The notes: generated by a model not told the origin, from the sequence alone. Shown: positions 47,880 through 57,057, counted from the stretch's first letter. The stretch: 64,000 nt of DNA from Lachnospira hominis (ex Liu et al. 2021) (GCF_014287955.1 NZ_JACOPD010000004.1:240141-304140); one strand, 5' to 3'. Numbers and translations are program-made.

Positions 47880-48103
47880 CCTTCTTAGTTATCAATATCT
47901 GTTTTTTATATATGTATATATATATTAAATTTATAATTAACAATCATATTTTTATGAGTTATTTCATTTATACTTATTATAATAAATATTTGATAATACT
48001 TAAAATTACATATATTATAAAAATGAAATGTAGGTTTAGAAAATATGCGTTAATTTCCTTAAAATGACATTTTTTTATCTTATTTGATAAAATCTTCATA
48101 TAA

Positions 48104-48140
48104 CATAAAAACGCTGTAATATTGCAATATACAGCGTTTT
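48104..48140 (-). terminator. Terminator of the parAB operon
   Basis: AAAACGCTGTA and TACAGCGTTTT form an 11-bp stem with TTTTT following on the minus strand, 29 bases after the parB stop. Confidence 0.85.
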
Positions 48141-48168
48141 ACGATATATACATTAATTAGAAGATAAA

Positions 48169-49365
48169 TCATATATTTGATAATAAATCATCCATACGAT
48201 TTTTTAAAATTTCCAATCTAACCTTGACGTCATAGTCTGTTTTTATAACATTTTTATTGTTTTTTAATATATCAAAATTAGTTTCTAACATGGCAAGTGC
48301 CTGTTCAGCCTTTGCTATCGAATTAATCCTTTTAAGTTCAGCATCTGAAATCTGAGTTTGTCGCTGCTCTTTTTCTTTTTGCTGTTGTTTCATTTTTTCA
48401 ATGTTAGTTTCTAATTTTGCCTTTTCACGTTCAGCTTTATTCTTGGCTTCAGTAATATATTTTATTTCATCTTCAAGGTCTTCTTTTGTTTTTGTTGGAA
48501 GAGGATTTTTTTCAAGCTGCTGTATACGTTCCTCAAGGTGTTTTACAGTTTTTTCCTGAACTTTAATCTGGTTAGCCGCTTCTTCTAGTTCTTTTTTGTA
48601 TTTTTTAGCTTCTTCTGAACGTTCTTCTGAAATTTTCTTTATTGACTGGTATTCAGCATTGTCAATATTTCCATTTTTCTTAAGAATTTCAAGGATACTT
48701 TTTTGTGCATCTTCATCAAGACGACCAAATTTATCAGCTTGGTTTAAATCGATTCCATTGGCGTTAAGCAGTTCACTTAATTCAGGAATAAGTTTTTCTG
48801 CTGTTGTGTACTTTCTTGCCTGTCTCTCAGAAATATTAAGTTGTTTTGCTATTTCAGCATTAATATTTTTGATTTCACCTTTTAATTTTTTGGCCTCATA
48901 TAACTCTTTTAAACGTGATACTTCCCAACGTTTTACCTCCATTGAAGTTTCTCTTACATCATGATTGGCGGAAATAAGCATAATTTCTTCGTCTATCTCT
49001 GATATATTGGATTTTTCAATTTTGCATGGTATTCCGGTTGGGAATAATGTATTATATTCTTTATCAGTCATCTTGCAGATTGCATGATAACGTCTTTCTC
49101 CTGAAACAAGACGGTAATTATCATTATCAGCATCATATATTACTGAAAGATTGTGGCGTAGACCGTTAATTAAAATACTTTCCATGAGAGCATCAATACC
49201 GTCCTGGCTGTATTTTTCATTTTTTGGATTAGAAATTATCTTCTCTTTTGGAATGTATTGAAAGTTATATTCAGTTTTTGCCTGCATTTCCTTGAGCTTT
49301 TCACCACCCATATTATTAAGAACGCCTGTTTTTGTCATGCCGGCAGCAAAATTCTTCTTAGTCAT
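48169..49365 (-). CDS. parB: ParB-like partition protein
   Basis: A 398-aa protein of the ParB/Spo0J family. The N-terminal nuclease-like domain has GLRHNLSVIYDADNDNYRLVSGERRYHA (near residue 75-95), followed by a helix-turn-helix (IAKQLNISERQARKYTTAE). Residues 250-355 are a long Lys/Glu/Gln coiled coil, much longer than in chromosomal ParB. Its start overlaps the parA stop by one base. It should bind a centromere, probably repeats upstream of parA. Confidence 0.88.
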   Translation of the reverse strand: MTKKNFAAGMTKTGVLNNMGGEKLKEMQAKTEYNFQYIPKEKIISNPKNEKYSQDGIDALMESILINGLRHNLSVIYDADNDNYRLVSGERRYHAICKMTDKEYNTLFPTGIPCKIEKSNISEIDEEIMLISANHDVRETSMEVKRWEVSRLKELYEAKKLKGEIKNINAEIAKQLNISERQARKYTTAEKLIPELSELLNANGIDLNQADKFGRLDEDAQKSILEILKKNGNIDNAEYQSIKKISEERSEEAKKYKKELEEAANQIKVQEKTVKHLEERIQQLEKNPLPTKTKEDLEDEIKYITEAKNKAEREKAKLETNIEKMKQQQKEKEQRQTQISDAELKRINSIAKAEQALAMLETNFDILKNNKNVIKTDYDVKVRLEILKNRMDDLLSNI

Positions 49366-50192
49366 TACTTTTCTCCTTTCAGATATTTCGCAAGTTCTCT
49401 AAAATGTTTATTGTCCATTAATCCGAGGTAGTTGACAAGTTCAATATAATCCTGTGCAGCACTACACCGCTTGTCATATGTGAGTAATGGTTCAAATGTT
49501 GTGTTAGATTCGCTTACAGCAATACAATTACGTATAGAGACCGGAAGGAATCTTTCACCGAACATGTTTTCATAACTTTCAAACATCTGTTTAAATAAAG
49601 TTGTTCTGCCAGCAACTCTTGTCATAAAAATACCTGCAAATTCGATTGAAAGTGAATATTTTGTATTAAGAGTTTCTATTGTATCGAGCAAAGACATAAG
49701 TCCATCATATGAGAAGTTGTCTACGCAAATCGGAGTTATTATCTTATCACTTGCACATATTGCACAGCTTGTAAGGTATGATTTAAATGGTGAGTTATCT
49801 ATAATTATGTAGTCAAATTTCTTTTTTAGGAAACTTAAATTATGTTTTAAATATAATTCAACATTAACTTCTTTGCTTTTATCATATATTTTGTATATTA
49901 AAGTGTTGAGCTCTCTTGATGCAGACAATATTGAAATATTTTTGTAATCTGTTTCACTGACGAATTCCAGTACAGATGATTCTCTTAACTGTTTTTCACA
50001 GAACAAATGTTCATAATTAATATTGCTGTTATCTTCATCTTTTCCAAACATCTTAGTTGTGTTCATCTGTGGGTCAAGGTCAATAAGAAGCACCTGGTAA
50101 CCAGATATTGCAAGAATTTGTGCAATAGTGATTGCAGATGTTGACTTACCAACACCACCCTTTTCGTTTATTAAACTTATTACTTCTGACAT
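49365..50192 (-). CDS. parA: ParA-family partition ATPase
   Basis: A 275-aa deviant-Walker ATPase that moves replicon copies apart on the nucleoid. It begins MSEVISLINEKGGVGKST (Walker A with the signature Lys), has DLDPQMNT and IIIDNSPF. The ATG at 50192 follows AAGGAAG; the longer frame to 50261 crosses one of the GAACTGAGTTC palindromes and is rejected. Operon with parB. The lack of a long N-terminal HTH fits type Ib-like or chromosome-like ParA. Confidence 0.9.
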   Translation of the reverse strand: MSEVISLINEKGGVGKSTSAITIAQILAISGYQVLLIDLDPQMNTTKMFGKDEDNSNINYEHLFCEKQLRESSVLEFVSETDYKNISILSASRELNTLIYKIYDKSKEVNVELYLKHNLSFLKKKFDYIIIDNSPFKSYLTSCAICASDKIITPICVDNFSYDGLMSLLDTIETLNTKYSLSIEFAGIFMTRVAGRTTLFKQMFESYENMFGERFLPVSIRNCIAVSESNTTFEPLLTYDKRCSAAQDYIELVNYLGLMDNKHFRELAKYLKGEK

Positions 50193-50221
50193 TTTTGTAC
50201 TTCCTTTTTTATCTTTTTTCG

Positions 50222-50886
50222 GAACTGAGTTCAAAAAATTATTTATAATCTTATTATACATGCTATTCTCCTAAAATCAAGTGATATTGTGTGATTTTAA
50301 TGTAAAAAGAAGTTGTTTTTATAAGAAGCCATATATTTTATATTATGCAATAATATTATAGTTATGACCATATTTAAAATGATTTATTGTATAATAAATA
50401 TTTGTATAAATTATTATATATGAATTATTATATATGAATTATTATATTTGAATTTTAGTATCTGAATTTCAGTGCCTGGATTTTTAAATTTGAATTTAAT
50501 TCAGGTGATTTTGAACTGAGTTCACAAAATTTTACATTAATGTAACGGAGAAATATAGGAGATGTATATATGAATTTGATTAAAATTAATTTAGCAGAGG
50601 CAGGATAATAATTAATAAAACAATATCATGGAGTTATTTATTATAATGAATAAGATACAATTAATTGTGATTAATAGTGTAATATAGTAATATAGTTCAC
50701 AAGAAAATGTAAATCACAAAATAATGCAAATTAAGAAATAATAGAATTTGCAAGATAAAATATAGGATATTAAAATGGAACTCAGTTCACTTCAGTTGTT
50801 TATGTTAAAAAATCTTTATAATACAATTTAAAAAGATATAAGTAAATTTAAAGAAAAATCAAAATATTAGAAAGTGAACTGAGTTC
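50222..50886. repeat. Four 11-bp palindromes upstream of parA, candidate parS or operator
   Basis: GAACTSAGTTC occurs at 50222-50232, 50513-50523, 50778-50788 (with C at the centre) and 50876-50886. Three are flanked by TG or CA, extending the palindrome to 13 bases or more. Irregular spacing and location next to parA suit a ParB-binding centromere or a ParA/ParB operator. Confidence 0.7.
50411..50494. repeat. 14-bp tandem repeat array
   Basis: Six head-to-tail 14-base units: two identical TTATTATATATGAA (50411-50438), then TTATTATATTTGAA, then three diverged units to 50494. The register leads straight into the palindrome at 50513. It is in the 830-base gene-free stretch between parA and the nitrilase gene. 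Confidence 0.7.
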
Positions 50887-51092
50887 AAAATACACTATAT
50901 GATAATGATAGATAGAACTATAAAAATATATAATATGTTATTATAAAAATTATTTAATATGCAACATAAAAACACATGTTTGAGTTTCACGTGTAACAAT
51001 ATTTTAAATTATATATTAGTATATTTAAAGTATTGCTATTGTGGCATTTACGGGTGTAGAATATTATAAAACTGATAGGGAGTGTGAATGTT

Positions 51093-51935
51093 ATGCATGG
51101 TGAAATTATCACAGTGTGTGGAATACAGCTTGATTGTAATGGTGGTAATGAGAGTACATTGAAAAATGCAGAAAAATATATTGCAGAGGCTTTTAAGTAT
51201 AATTCTGATATTGATTTAATTGTTCTGCCAGAACAATTTGTTAAACCTCAATGCGGTTCATCAAAATATAATAAGTATAATGAGAGTTTTTTTGTCAATT
51301 GGCTTAAATCTGTTGCAAAAAATTATAAGGTTAATGTTATAGGTGGCTCATTTGCGCGGTTTTCATGTGACTATGTGAGTGATAATGGAAAAAATGAAGC
51401 AGAAAAACCAACCAATATCTGTTATGTAATAAATAGAAATGGTGAAATTGTTGGCAATTATGAAAAAATTCATTTGTTTGATGCTTTTAATGTAAAAGAA
51501 TCTGATGAATTTAGTTCAGGTGATAGACTTGGAATATTTAGTCTTGATATTGGAAAAGTTGGAGTATGGATATGTTATGATACAAGATTTCCAGAGATTT
51601 CAAGAGCTTTGTCATTAAGAGGAGCTGATTTGTTTTGTGTTCCGGCAGCATTCTATAAGCCAAATTCTGATCAATGGGAGATTATATTGAAATCTTCATC
51701 AATAATGAATGTTACGCCGGTTATTGGAGTTAACCAGATTGGCGACAGACCGGATGGTAAAGGATTTTTTGGAAGAAGTATGGTAATAGATGCAAAAGGA
51801 ATTATTATCGGAGGCATTTCTGACAAAGAAGGATATTTTGTGACACAGATTGACAAATCCTACACGGATACCTGCAGGCAGGTTAATCCTGAACTTAAAA
51901 ACAGAAGAATTGACCTTTACAGAAAATGGTTATAA
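51093..51935 (+). CDS. Carbon-nitrogen hydrolase (nitrilase superfamily)
   Basis: A 280-aa cytoplasmic amidase. The catalytic Glu is in VLPEQF, the Lys in NYEKIHLFD and the Cys in WICYDTRFPE, the standard order. The C-terminal FFGRSMVIDAKG also fits. Relatives are omega-amidases and Nit1/2-type deaminated-glutathione amidases; the aminotransferase gene 94 bases downstream supports an omega-amidase role (hydrolysing alpha-keto acid amides made by transamination). The ATG at 51093 follows GGGAG; a GTG at 51084 is too close to it. Confidence 0.87.
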   Translation: MHGEIITVCGIQLDCNGGNESTLKNAEKYIAEAFKYNSDIDLIVLPEQFVKPQCGSSKYNKYNESFFVNWLKSVAKNYKVNVIGGSFARFSCDYVSDNGKNEAEKPTNICYVINRNGEIVGNYEKIHLFDAFNVKESDEFSSGDRLGIFSLDIGKVGVWICYDTRFPEISRALSLRGADLFCVPAAFYKPNSDQWEIILKSSSIMNVTPVIGVNQIGDRPDGKGFFGRSMVIDAKGIIIGGISDKEGYFVTQIDKSYTDTCRQVNPELKNRRIDLYRKWL

Positions 51936-52028
51936 AATAAGATAAGTTGTGAGACAGATACGAAACGTTTTATTCCGGGATGTGATTTAACTGCGGGATT
52001 TTTGTTTTGTAAAATTAAGGAGGATTTT

Positions 52029-53222
52029 ATGTTTGTATCAGAAAGCATGTATGAATTAGGCAGTAAACGTTCTGCAATCAGAGAATTATTTGAATATGGA
52101 AAGAAAAGAGCAGCTATTGTAGGAGCTGAGAATGTATATGATTTCAGTCTTGGAAATCCGACAGTTCCGGCACCTGACTGTGTTAATAAGACAATAAGGG
52201 AATTGACACAGAGCCTTGATTCTATCTCCCTTCATGGATATACATCAGCACAGGGAGATCTGGAGACAAGACAGGCAATAGCAGATTATCTTAATAATAC
52301 ATATGAGACAAATTTTAAGGCTGATAATCTTTATATGACTATGGGTGCAGCAGCATCACTTTCAATAGCATTTAAGGCACTTACATCATCACCAGATGAC
52401 GAGATTATTGCAATAGCACCATTTTTCCCGGAATACAGAGTATTTGTTACTGCGGCAGGAGCAAAGTTTAATGTTGTAGCACCTGATACAAAAAATTTCC
52501 AGATTAATTTCGATGAATTTGAAAAATTAGTAAATAAGAATACGAAGGCGGTTATTATTAACTCACCAAATAATCCGTCAGGAGCCGTGTATTCAGAGCA
52601 GACAATCAAGAAACTTGCAGATTTTCTTAGCAAGAAGTCAGAAGAATATGGAACTCATATTTTTATTATCACAGATGAACCATATCGTGAGATTGTTTAT
52701 GATGGAGTTGAAGTTCCATATGTTACAAAGTATTATAACGATACAATTGTATGTTATTCTTACAGTAAATCGCTTTCTCTTCCTGGAGAAAGAATTGGAT
52801 TCATTCTTGTTCCTGATGAAGCATATGAAAGTAAGAAGCTTTATGCAGCAGTTTGTGGAGCAGGAAGAGCCTTAGGATATGTTTGTGCACCTAGTCTTTT
52901 TCAGAAGGTTATTGCAAAATGCGTAGGTCAGACAGGTGATGTTAATTTGTATAAAAAGAACAGAGACTTATTATATGATGGATTGACAGAGCTTGGATAT
53001 GAATGTTTCAAACCGGACGGAGCATTTTATATGTTTGTAAAAGCATTAGAATCTGATGCTGAGAACTTCTGTGAAAAAGCAAAAGAGGAGGATTTACTTC
53101 TTGTTGCGGCAACAGATTTTGGATGCCCGGGATATGTAAGAATATCTTATTGTGTCGACGAAGACATGATTAAGCGTTCATTTAAGGCATTTAAAGCTTT
53201 AAAAGAAAAATACGCGAAATAA
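52029..53222 (+). CDS. Class I/II aminotransferase
   Basis: A PLP-dependent aminotransferase of 397 aa. It has FSLGNPTVPAP near the N-terminus, NSPNNPSGAVY, the aromatic DEPYREIVY, and the PLP lysine in SYSKSLSLPGERIGF. The substrate cannot be fixed; it may pair with the nitrilase-family gene before it. AAGGAGG is five bases before the ATG at 52029, and a strong hairpin follows. Confidence 0.9.
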   Translation: MFVSESMYELGSKRSAIRELFEYGKKRAAIVGAENVYDFSLGNPTVPAPDCVNKTIRELTQSLDSISLHGYTSAQGDLETRQAIADYLNNTYETNFKADNLYMTMGAAASLSIAFKALTSSPDDEIIAIAPFFPEYRVFVTAAGAKFNVVAPDTKNFQINFDEFEKLVNKNTKAVIINSPNNPSGAVYSEQTIKKLADFLSKKSEEYGTHIFIITDEPYREIVYDGVEVPYVTKYYNDTIVCYSYSKSLSLPGERIGFILVPDEAYESKKLYAAVCGAGRALGYVCAPSLFQKVIAKCVGQTGDVNLYKKNRDLLYDGLTELGYECFKPDGAFYMFVKALESDAENFCEKAKEEDLLLVAATDFGCPGYVRISYCVDEDMIKRSFKAFKALKEKYAK

Positions 53223-53266
53223 TTAATTCTATTTCAGAGAATCAAAATATAAAATAAAATAATAAA

Positions 53267-53327
53267 TTGAAAGACACATGTGTAATGATTATCGTTATCG
53301 GAAATCATTGTATATGTGTTTTTTATT
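53267..53327 (+). terminator. Terminator of the aminotransferase gene
   Basis: ACACATGTGTAATGATT and AATCATTGTATATGTGT form a long imperfect stem, followed by TTTTTATTT. Confidence 0.8.
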
Positions 53328-53373
53328 TGCCAGGATAGAATAATCATAATGAAAAAATGTATCAATAAAGCAC

Positions 53374-53425
53374 TTGACGTCAATATTTAAATATAATAAT
53401 ATAACTGTGGTTAGTTAAGTCTAAC
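53374..53425 (+). promoter_or_regulatory. Promoter with DtxR/IdeR-type iron box
   Basis: TTGACG (53374-53379), 17 bases, TAATAT (53397-53402). Just after it GTTAG-TTAAGT-CTAAC (53410-53425) is an inverted repeat close to the DtxR/IdeR consensus (TTAGGTTAGNCTAACCTAA). Iron-loaded repressor bound here would shut off the three genes that follow. Confidence 0.65.
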
Positions 53426-53474
53426 TTTTATAAGATTAAACTAAATCAAATAAAAATCTTATAAGGAGGCTGGA

Positions 53475-54080
53475 ATGAGTCAGGAAATATTTGAAATCGT
53501 TAAACAGATGAATCTTGATAATCTTGAAGTTCAGATTGCTTTACAATGTGCACCTCTGATAAGTGGTTTAAGATTTTCCAATCTATTTAATGTAAATAAT
53601 GAACAGGCAGATTATCTTATCAGCCTGATGAATGAGATGCATATTTCATGGAAGATTCTGTTCAGAGGCAAAGAAAAGTTGACAATGCTTCTGTATAAAA
53701 AAGATATTCTTGAAAATTATTTTTCTGATATACGTGTGAAAAATATTCTGAAAAATAGCGGATATGAAAAGAATATCGTAGACGAAGAAGATATTTCAGG
53801 ACTTATAGACACATTTGCAGACAGATATTGCTGCTACATGCAGACGAAGAAATATTTTCCGCATGAAATGGGCTTATTTCTAGGGTACCCAGTTGAGGAT
53901 GTAGAGGGATATCTAAAAAACAATGGTGAGAACAGTCTTTATACAGGATATTGGAAAGTTTATGAGGATGTTGCGGCAAAATCATCACTTTTCAAAAGAT
54001 TTGAGAAAGCAAAAGAGCAGATTATATGGTTTCTTGCTCAGGGAGTAAGCATAAAAAATCTTGAAAATATTGCACTATAA
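53475..54080 (+). CDS. DUF3793 family protein
   Basis: A 201-aa soluble protein with FPHEMGLFLGYPVEDVEGYL and GYWKVYED, diagnostic of DUF3793. Function unknown; in Clostridia these genes usually sit with flavodoxin and DUF2325 genes and with iron-uptake genes, as here with the first two. Twenty bases separate it from the flavodoxin gene. AAGGAGG precedes the start. Expected to be induced when iron is low. Confidence 0.85.
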   Translation: MSQEIFEIVKQMNLDNLEVQIALQCAPLISGLRFSNLFNVNNEQADYLISLMNEMHISWKILFRGKEKLTMLLYKKDILENYFSDIRVKNILKNSGYEKNIVDEEDISGLIDTFADRYCCYMQTKKYFPHEMGLFLGYPVEDVEGYLKNNGENSLYTGYWKVYEDVAAKSSLFKRFEKAKEQIIWFLAQGVSIKNLENIAL

Positions 54081-54100
54081 TAGTGGGAAAGAGGTAAGAA

Positions 54101-54532
54101 ATGAGCGAAATTAAAGTTATTTACTGGTCACAGTCAGGAAACACAATGTCAATGGCAAATGCAGTTGCTGAGGGAATTAAGGAGGCAGGAAAAGAAGCAG
54201 CAGTTCTTGAAGTATCAGCAGTAACAGCAGCAGATTTGAATGACGAAACAGTATTTGCACTCGGATGCCCGGCAATGGGGGCTGAAGAACTTGAAGAGAC
54301 AGAAATGGAGCCATTTGTTGCAGAACTTGAAGGTTCTGTATCAGGTAAAAAAATAGGCTTGTTTGGCTCTTATGGCTGGGGTGATGGGCAGTGGATGAGA
54401 GACTGGGCATCAAGATTTGAAAATGCAGGTGCTGTTATTGTCGGTGGTGAAGGTGTTATTTGTGTAGAAGCACCTGATGATGAAGCAGTAAATGCATGTA
54501 AAAAGCTTGGAAATGAACTTGCGGCAGAATAG
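54101..54532 (+). CDS. Flavodoxin
   Basis: A 143-aa FMN electron carrier. The FMN-phosphate loop is WSQSGNTMSMA (residues 8-18), with GCPAMGAEELEE and GSYGWGDGQWMRDW as the isoalloxazine loops. Flavodoxin replaces ferredoxin under iron shortage, which fits the iron box upstream. Second gene of the DUF3793 operon. Confidence 0.92.
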   Translation: MSEIKVIYWSQSGNTMSMANAVAEGIKEAGKEAAVLEVSAVTAADLNDETVFALGCPAMGAEELEETEMEPFVAELEGSVSGKKIGLFGSYGWGDGQWMRDWASRFENAGAVIVGGEGVICVEAPDDEAVNACKKLGNELAAE

Positions 54533-54555
54533 AAAAAGCACGAAAGGAGTTTTAT

Positions 54556-54837
54556 ATGTCAATTTGTATTATTGGTGGAAATGAAAGAATGGAAAGACAG
54601 TATGTGAACATATGTAAAAAACACAACTGTAAGGCAAAAGTATTTACAAGAATGAAAGGAAATCTGAAAGACCAGATTGGAAGTCCTGACTTGATAGTTT
54701 TATTTACAAATACAGTATGCCATAAAATGGTAAAATGTGCATTGGCAGAGGCTGAAAGATGTAATGCAAATGTTATAAGATGCCATACGAGCAGTCAAAA
54801 TGCGTTAGAAGAGATTCTTGCAGGAGTTAATGCATAA
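54556..54837 (+). CDS. DUF2325 family protein
   Basis: A 93-aa Rossmann-like protein: SICIIGGNERMERQY at the start, LIVLFTNTVCHKMVKCA and VIRCHTSS. DUF2325 proteins are of unknown function and often sit in metal-related gene groups. Third gene in the iron-box operon, with AAAGGAG before the ATG. Confidence 0.82.
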   Translation: MSICIIGGNERMERQYVNICKKHNCKAKVFTRMKGNLKDQIGSPDLIVLFTNTVCHKMVKCALAEAERCNANVIRCHTSSQNALEEILAGVNA

Positions 54838-55007
54838 TTTATAGATATTTAAGGTTGTTCATATTGATTACCGGATGATTTTTTAATAAAATAACAAATT
54901 TTAAAAAAATTGAAACTGATTTTAACTAAGCTTCGTATAAAGATATAGAAAGAAATAGCAAAAGATTTTATATCAATCGGAGAGGTTAAAAGACAGAGGT
55001 GATAGAT

Positions 55008-55766
55008 ATGAAAAATATCAAAGAAAGAATTATAAAAAAACAATATGTGGCTGTTATCTTTTTTCTTGGTCTTATGTTAGTAATGGTTGTAAGAATGGGA
55101 AAAAATATTAAAACTTCAGAAATCAAAAGTTCAATTGAAATGAAGACACAGGATGAACTTGGAGAAAAATTTGCAGCTGAATACATTGGGGTTAACATGG
55201 ATGATAGTGCGTCAGAATCTGGAGTAGAAACAGAAGTAGAGACGGTGTCCGAATCTGAAGAAGCCTCAGATTATCAATATCCTTCCGGATGGCTGGATTC
55301 ATTTAACGATAAAGTGGAAGAGTTAAAGCAGATGTTTCCTTCTGGTAAATATTGGAATCATATGGGCGTTGAATCAGACGGAACAGATTACCTTATGGTA
55401 ACAGATATTCCGTGCAATCATGCAGAAAATGGAGAAGCATATTGCAATCTATATAATGGGATGTCTGACGACGCATACGTGTATAAGGATACAAGTACGC
55501 AGTGCTGGGGATTTGCAAGTTATCTGAGTGATTATATTTTTGGAAGTGATGCAGCGGCTGAGCGATTTTATAATTACGATAGTCTCAGAGTTGGAGACCA
55601 GGCAAGGATTCAGGGTGATTCACATACGGTATTTATACTCGAAAAAACAGATGATTATGTAATTGTAGCTGAATGTAATGCTGATTATGAAACGTGTATG
55701 ATTAGCTGGGGTAGAAAGATTATGCGTGAGGATTTACAGGGATATTACATAACCAGATGGAATTGA
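55008..55766 (+). CDS. Membrane-anchored CHAP-like protein
   Basis: A 252-aa protein with an N-terminal membrane helix (about residues 13-31), an acidic Ser/Glu spacer and an extracellular C-terminal domain. TQCWGFASYLSDYIF gives a Cys after Gln and before Trp, and GDSHTVFILEKTDDYVIVAE gives a His, in the order Cys-His of CHAP/NlpC-type cysteine peptidases or amidases. A cell-wall role is likely, but it could be an inactive fold. The ATG at 55008 follows AGAGGT. Confidence 0.6.
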   Translation: MKNIKERIIKKQYVAVIFFLGLMLVMVVRMGKNIKTSEIKSSIEMKTQDELGEKFAAEYIGVNMDDSASESGVETEVETVSESEEASDYQYPSGWLDSFNDKVEELKQMFPSGKYWNHMGVESDGTDYLMVTDIPCNHAENGEAYCNLYNGMSDDAYVYKDTSTQCWGFASYLSDYIFGSDAAAERFYNYDSLRVGDQARIQGDSHTVFILEKTDDYVIVAECNADYETCMISWGRKIMREDLQGYYITRWN

Positions 55767-55810
55767 AAATAATATAAATTGATAATGAGACTTCTGTGAT
55801 AAACAGAAAT

Positions 55811-55860
55811 TAATAATCCCGTGGCAGTTAGTTATACGATAAACTGCCGCGGGATTTTTG
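55811..55860 (+). terminator. Strong terminator after the CHAP-like gene
   Basis: AATCCCGTGGCAGTT pairs with AACTGCCGCGGGATT, followed by TTTTG. Confidence 0.9.
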
Positions 55861-56067
55861 TGTTGCATTGTGGGTATGGAAAAATGTGTTAGAATCATAT
55901 ATATATTACATATAAATATGTTATAATATTAAATATTAACAGTAGTTTGCATTAAATGTTTATAAGGTATTATTGCTGATATAAATTGGCCAGCTAATTG
56001 TTAATAATTCAATAGCAAATCAATAACAGAAAATAAATGAATTTATAGAATCGATAGGAGAGATAGG

Positions 56068-57057
56068 ATGAAGTGGGGAATTTTGGCTACAGGTAATATT
56101 GCAAAAAAATTTGCATCAACCATAAATCAGATGGGTAAAGAAAATGAACAGCTGATAGCAGTCGGTTCACGTCACATTGAAAGTGCAAAAGCATTTGCTA
56201 TGGAGCATGATATTCCAAGATATTATGAATCGTATGAAGCACTGGTTAAAGATCAGGATGTTGAGGCTGTTTATGTTGCGACACCAAATACTTTACATTA
56301 TGAGAATTGCAGGTTATGTCTTGAGCATGGCAAGCATGTATTGTGTGAAAAGCCGTTTACAATAAATGAGAAACAGGCACAGGAGCTGTATAATATGGCA
56401 AGGGATAGGCATCTATTTATTATGGAGGGATTATGGATATGGTTTCTTCCATTGTATGCACGTTTGCACAGTATCATACAACAAGGAACAATAGGCGAAA
56501 TAAAACATATTTCATGCCAGTATGGGTTTGTTGCAACAGGTGCTAGAAAAGACCGTAAATTTAATTCAGGTCTTGGTGGAGGTGCTCTGTTAGATATTGG
56601 AATATACAATCTGGGATTTTTGCGTATTATATGCGGACAGGATCCGCAAAATGTTGAAACTCTGAAAGTGAATCTCAATGAGTATGGAACAGATGATTAT
56701 AGCTGTTTGAAATTTAAATACAGCGATGGCTTAACTGCTGAATCAGTTCAGACAATAGGACATGAATTGAAACGTAATGCCAGAATTGAGGGAACAAAGG
56801 GAAACATATTTTTGCCGGATTTTCAACACGCTGAGACTATGATACTTGAGGTGGAAGGAAAAGAACCAGAAACAATAGATTGTCCGGTTGATATAAATGG
56901 CTTTGAATATGAAATCAGGGAAGCAAGCAGATGTGTAAAACTTGGGTATTGCAGTAGTGATGTATATACAGCTAAAGATAGTATAGCACTTACACGGTTG
57001 ATGTATGATATCCGTATGAGCTGGAATATGATATTTGATGGCGAGACACAGGTTTAA
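56068..57057 (+). CDS. Gfo/Idh/MocA family oxidoreductase
   Basis: A 329-aa NAD(P)-dependent dehydrogenase acting on sugars or inositols. The Rossmann start is WGILATGNIAKKFAS, followed by VYVATPNTLHYENCRLCLEHGKHVLCEKPF with the catalytic Lys of EKP, and a C-terminal beta-sheet domain. The substrate is unknown and no sugar genes are nearby. AGGAGAG precedes the ATG at 56068. Confidence 0.9.
   Translation: MKWGILATGNIAKKFASTINQMGKENEQLIAVGSRHIESAKAFAMEHDIPRYYESYEALVKDQDVEAVYVATPNTLHYENCRLCLEHGKHVLCEKPFTINEKQAQELYNMARDRHLFIMEGLWIWFLPLYARLHSIIQQGTIGEIKHISCQYGFVATGARKDRKFNSGLGGGALLDIGIYNLGFLRIICGQDPQNVETLKVNLNEYGTDDYSCLKFKYSDGLTAESVQTIGHELKRNARIEGTKGNIFLPDFQHAETMILEVEGKEPETIDCPVDINGFEYEIREASRCVKLGYCSSDVYTAKDSIALTRLMYDIRMSWNMIFDGETQV

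Larger units (their letters stand above)
47500..48168. other. AT-rich gap after the initiator gene
   Basis: No credible gene. It contains two minus-strand terminators, annotated separately, and long A or T runs. A 70-codon plus frame at 47855 is low-complexity Ile/Tyr/Phe and starts inside a hairpin. Confidence 0.6.
50193..51092. other. Gene-free AT-rich region between parA and nitrilase gene
   Basis: No credible gene on either strand. It contains the 14-bp array, the four palindromes and many short A/T runs, and is probably the partition site of the replicon. Confidence 0.6.

Noticed and set aside
47855..48067. 70-codon plus frame after the initiator gene
   Set aside because: Low-complexity Ile/Tyr/Phe translation of AT-rich DNA, starts inside a terminator hairpin, no SD.
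50411..50494. CRISPR array
   Set aside because: 14-base units are contiguous without spacers.
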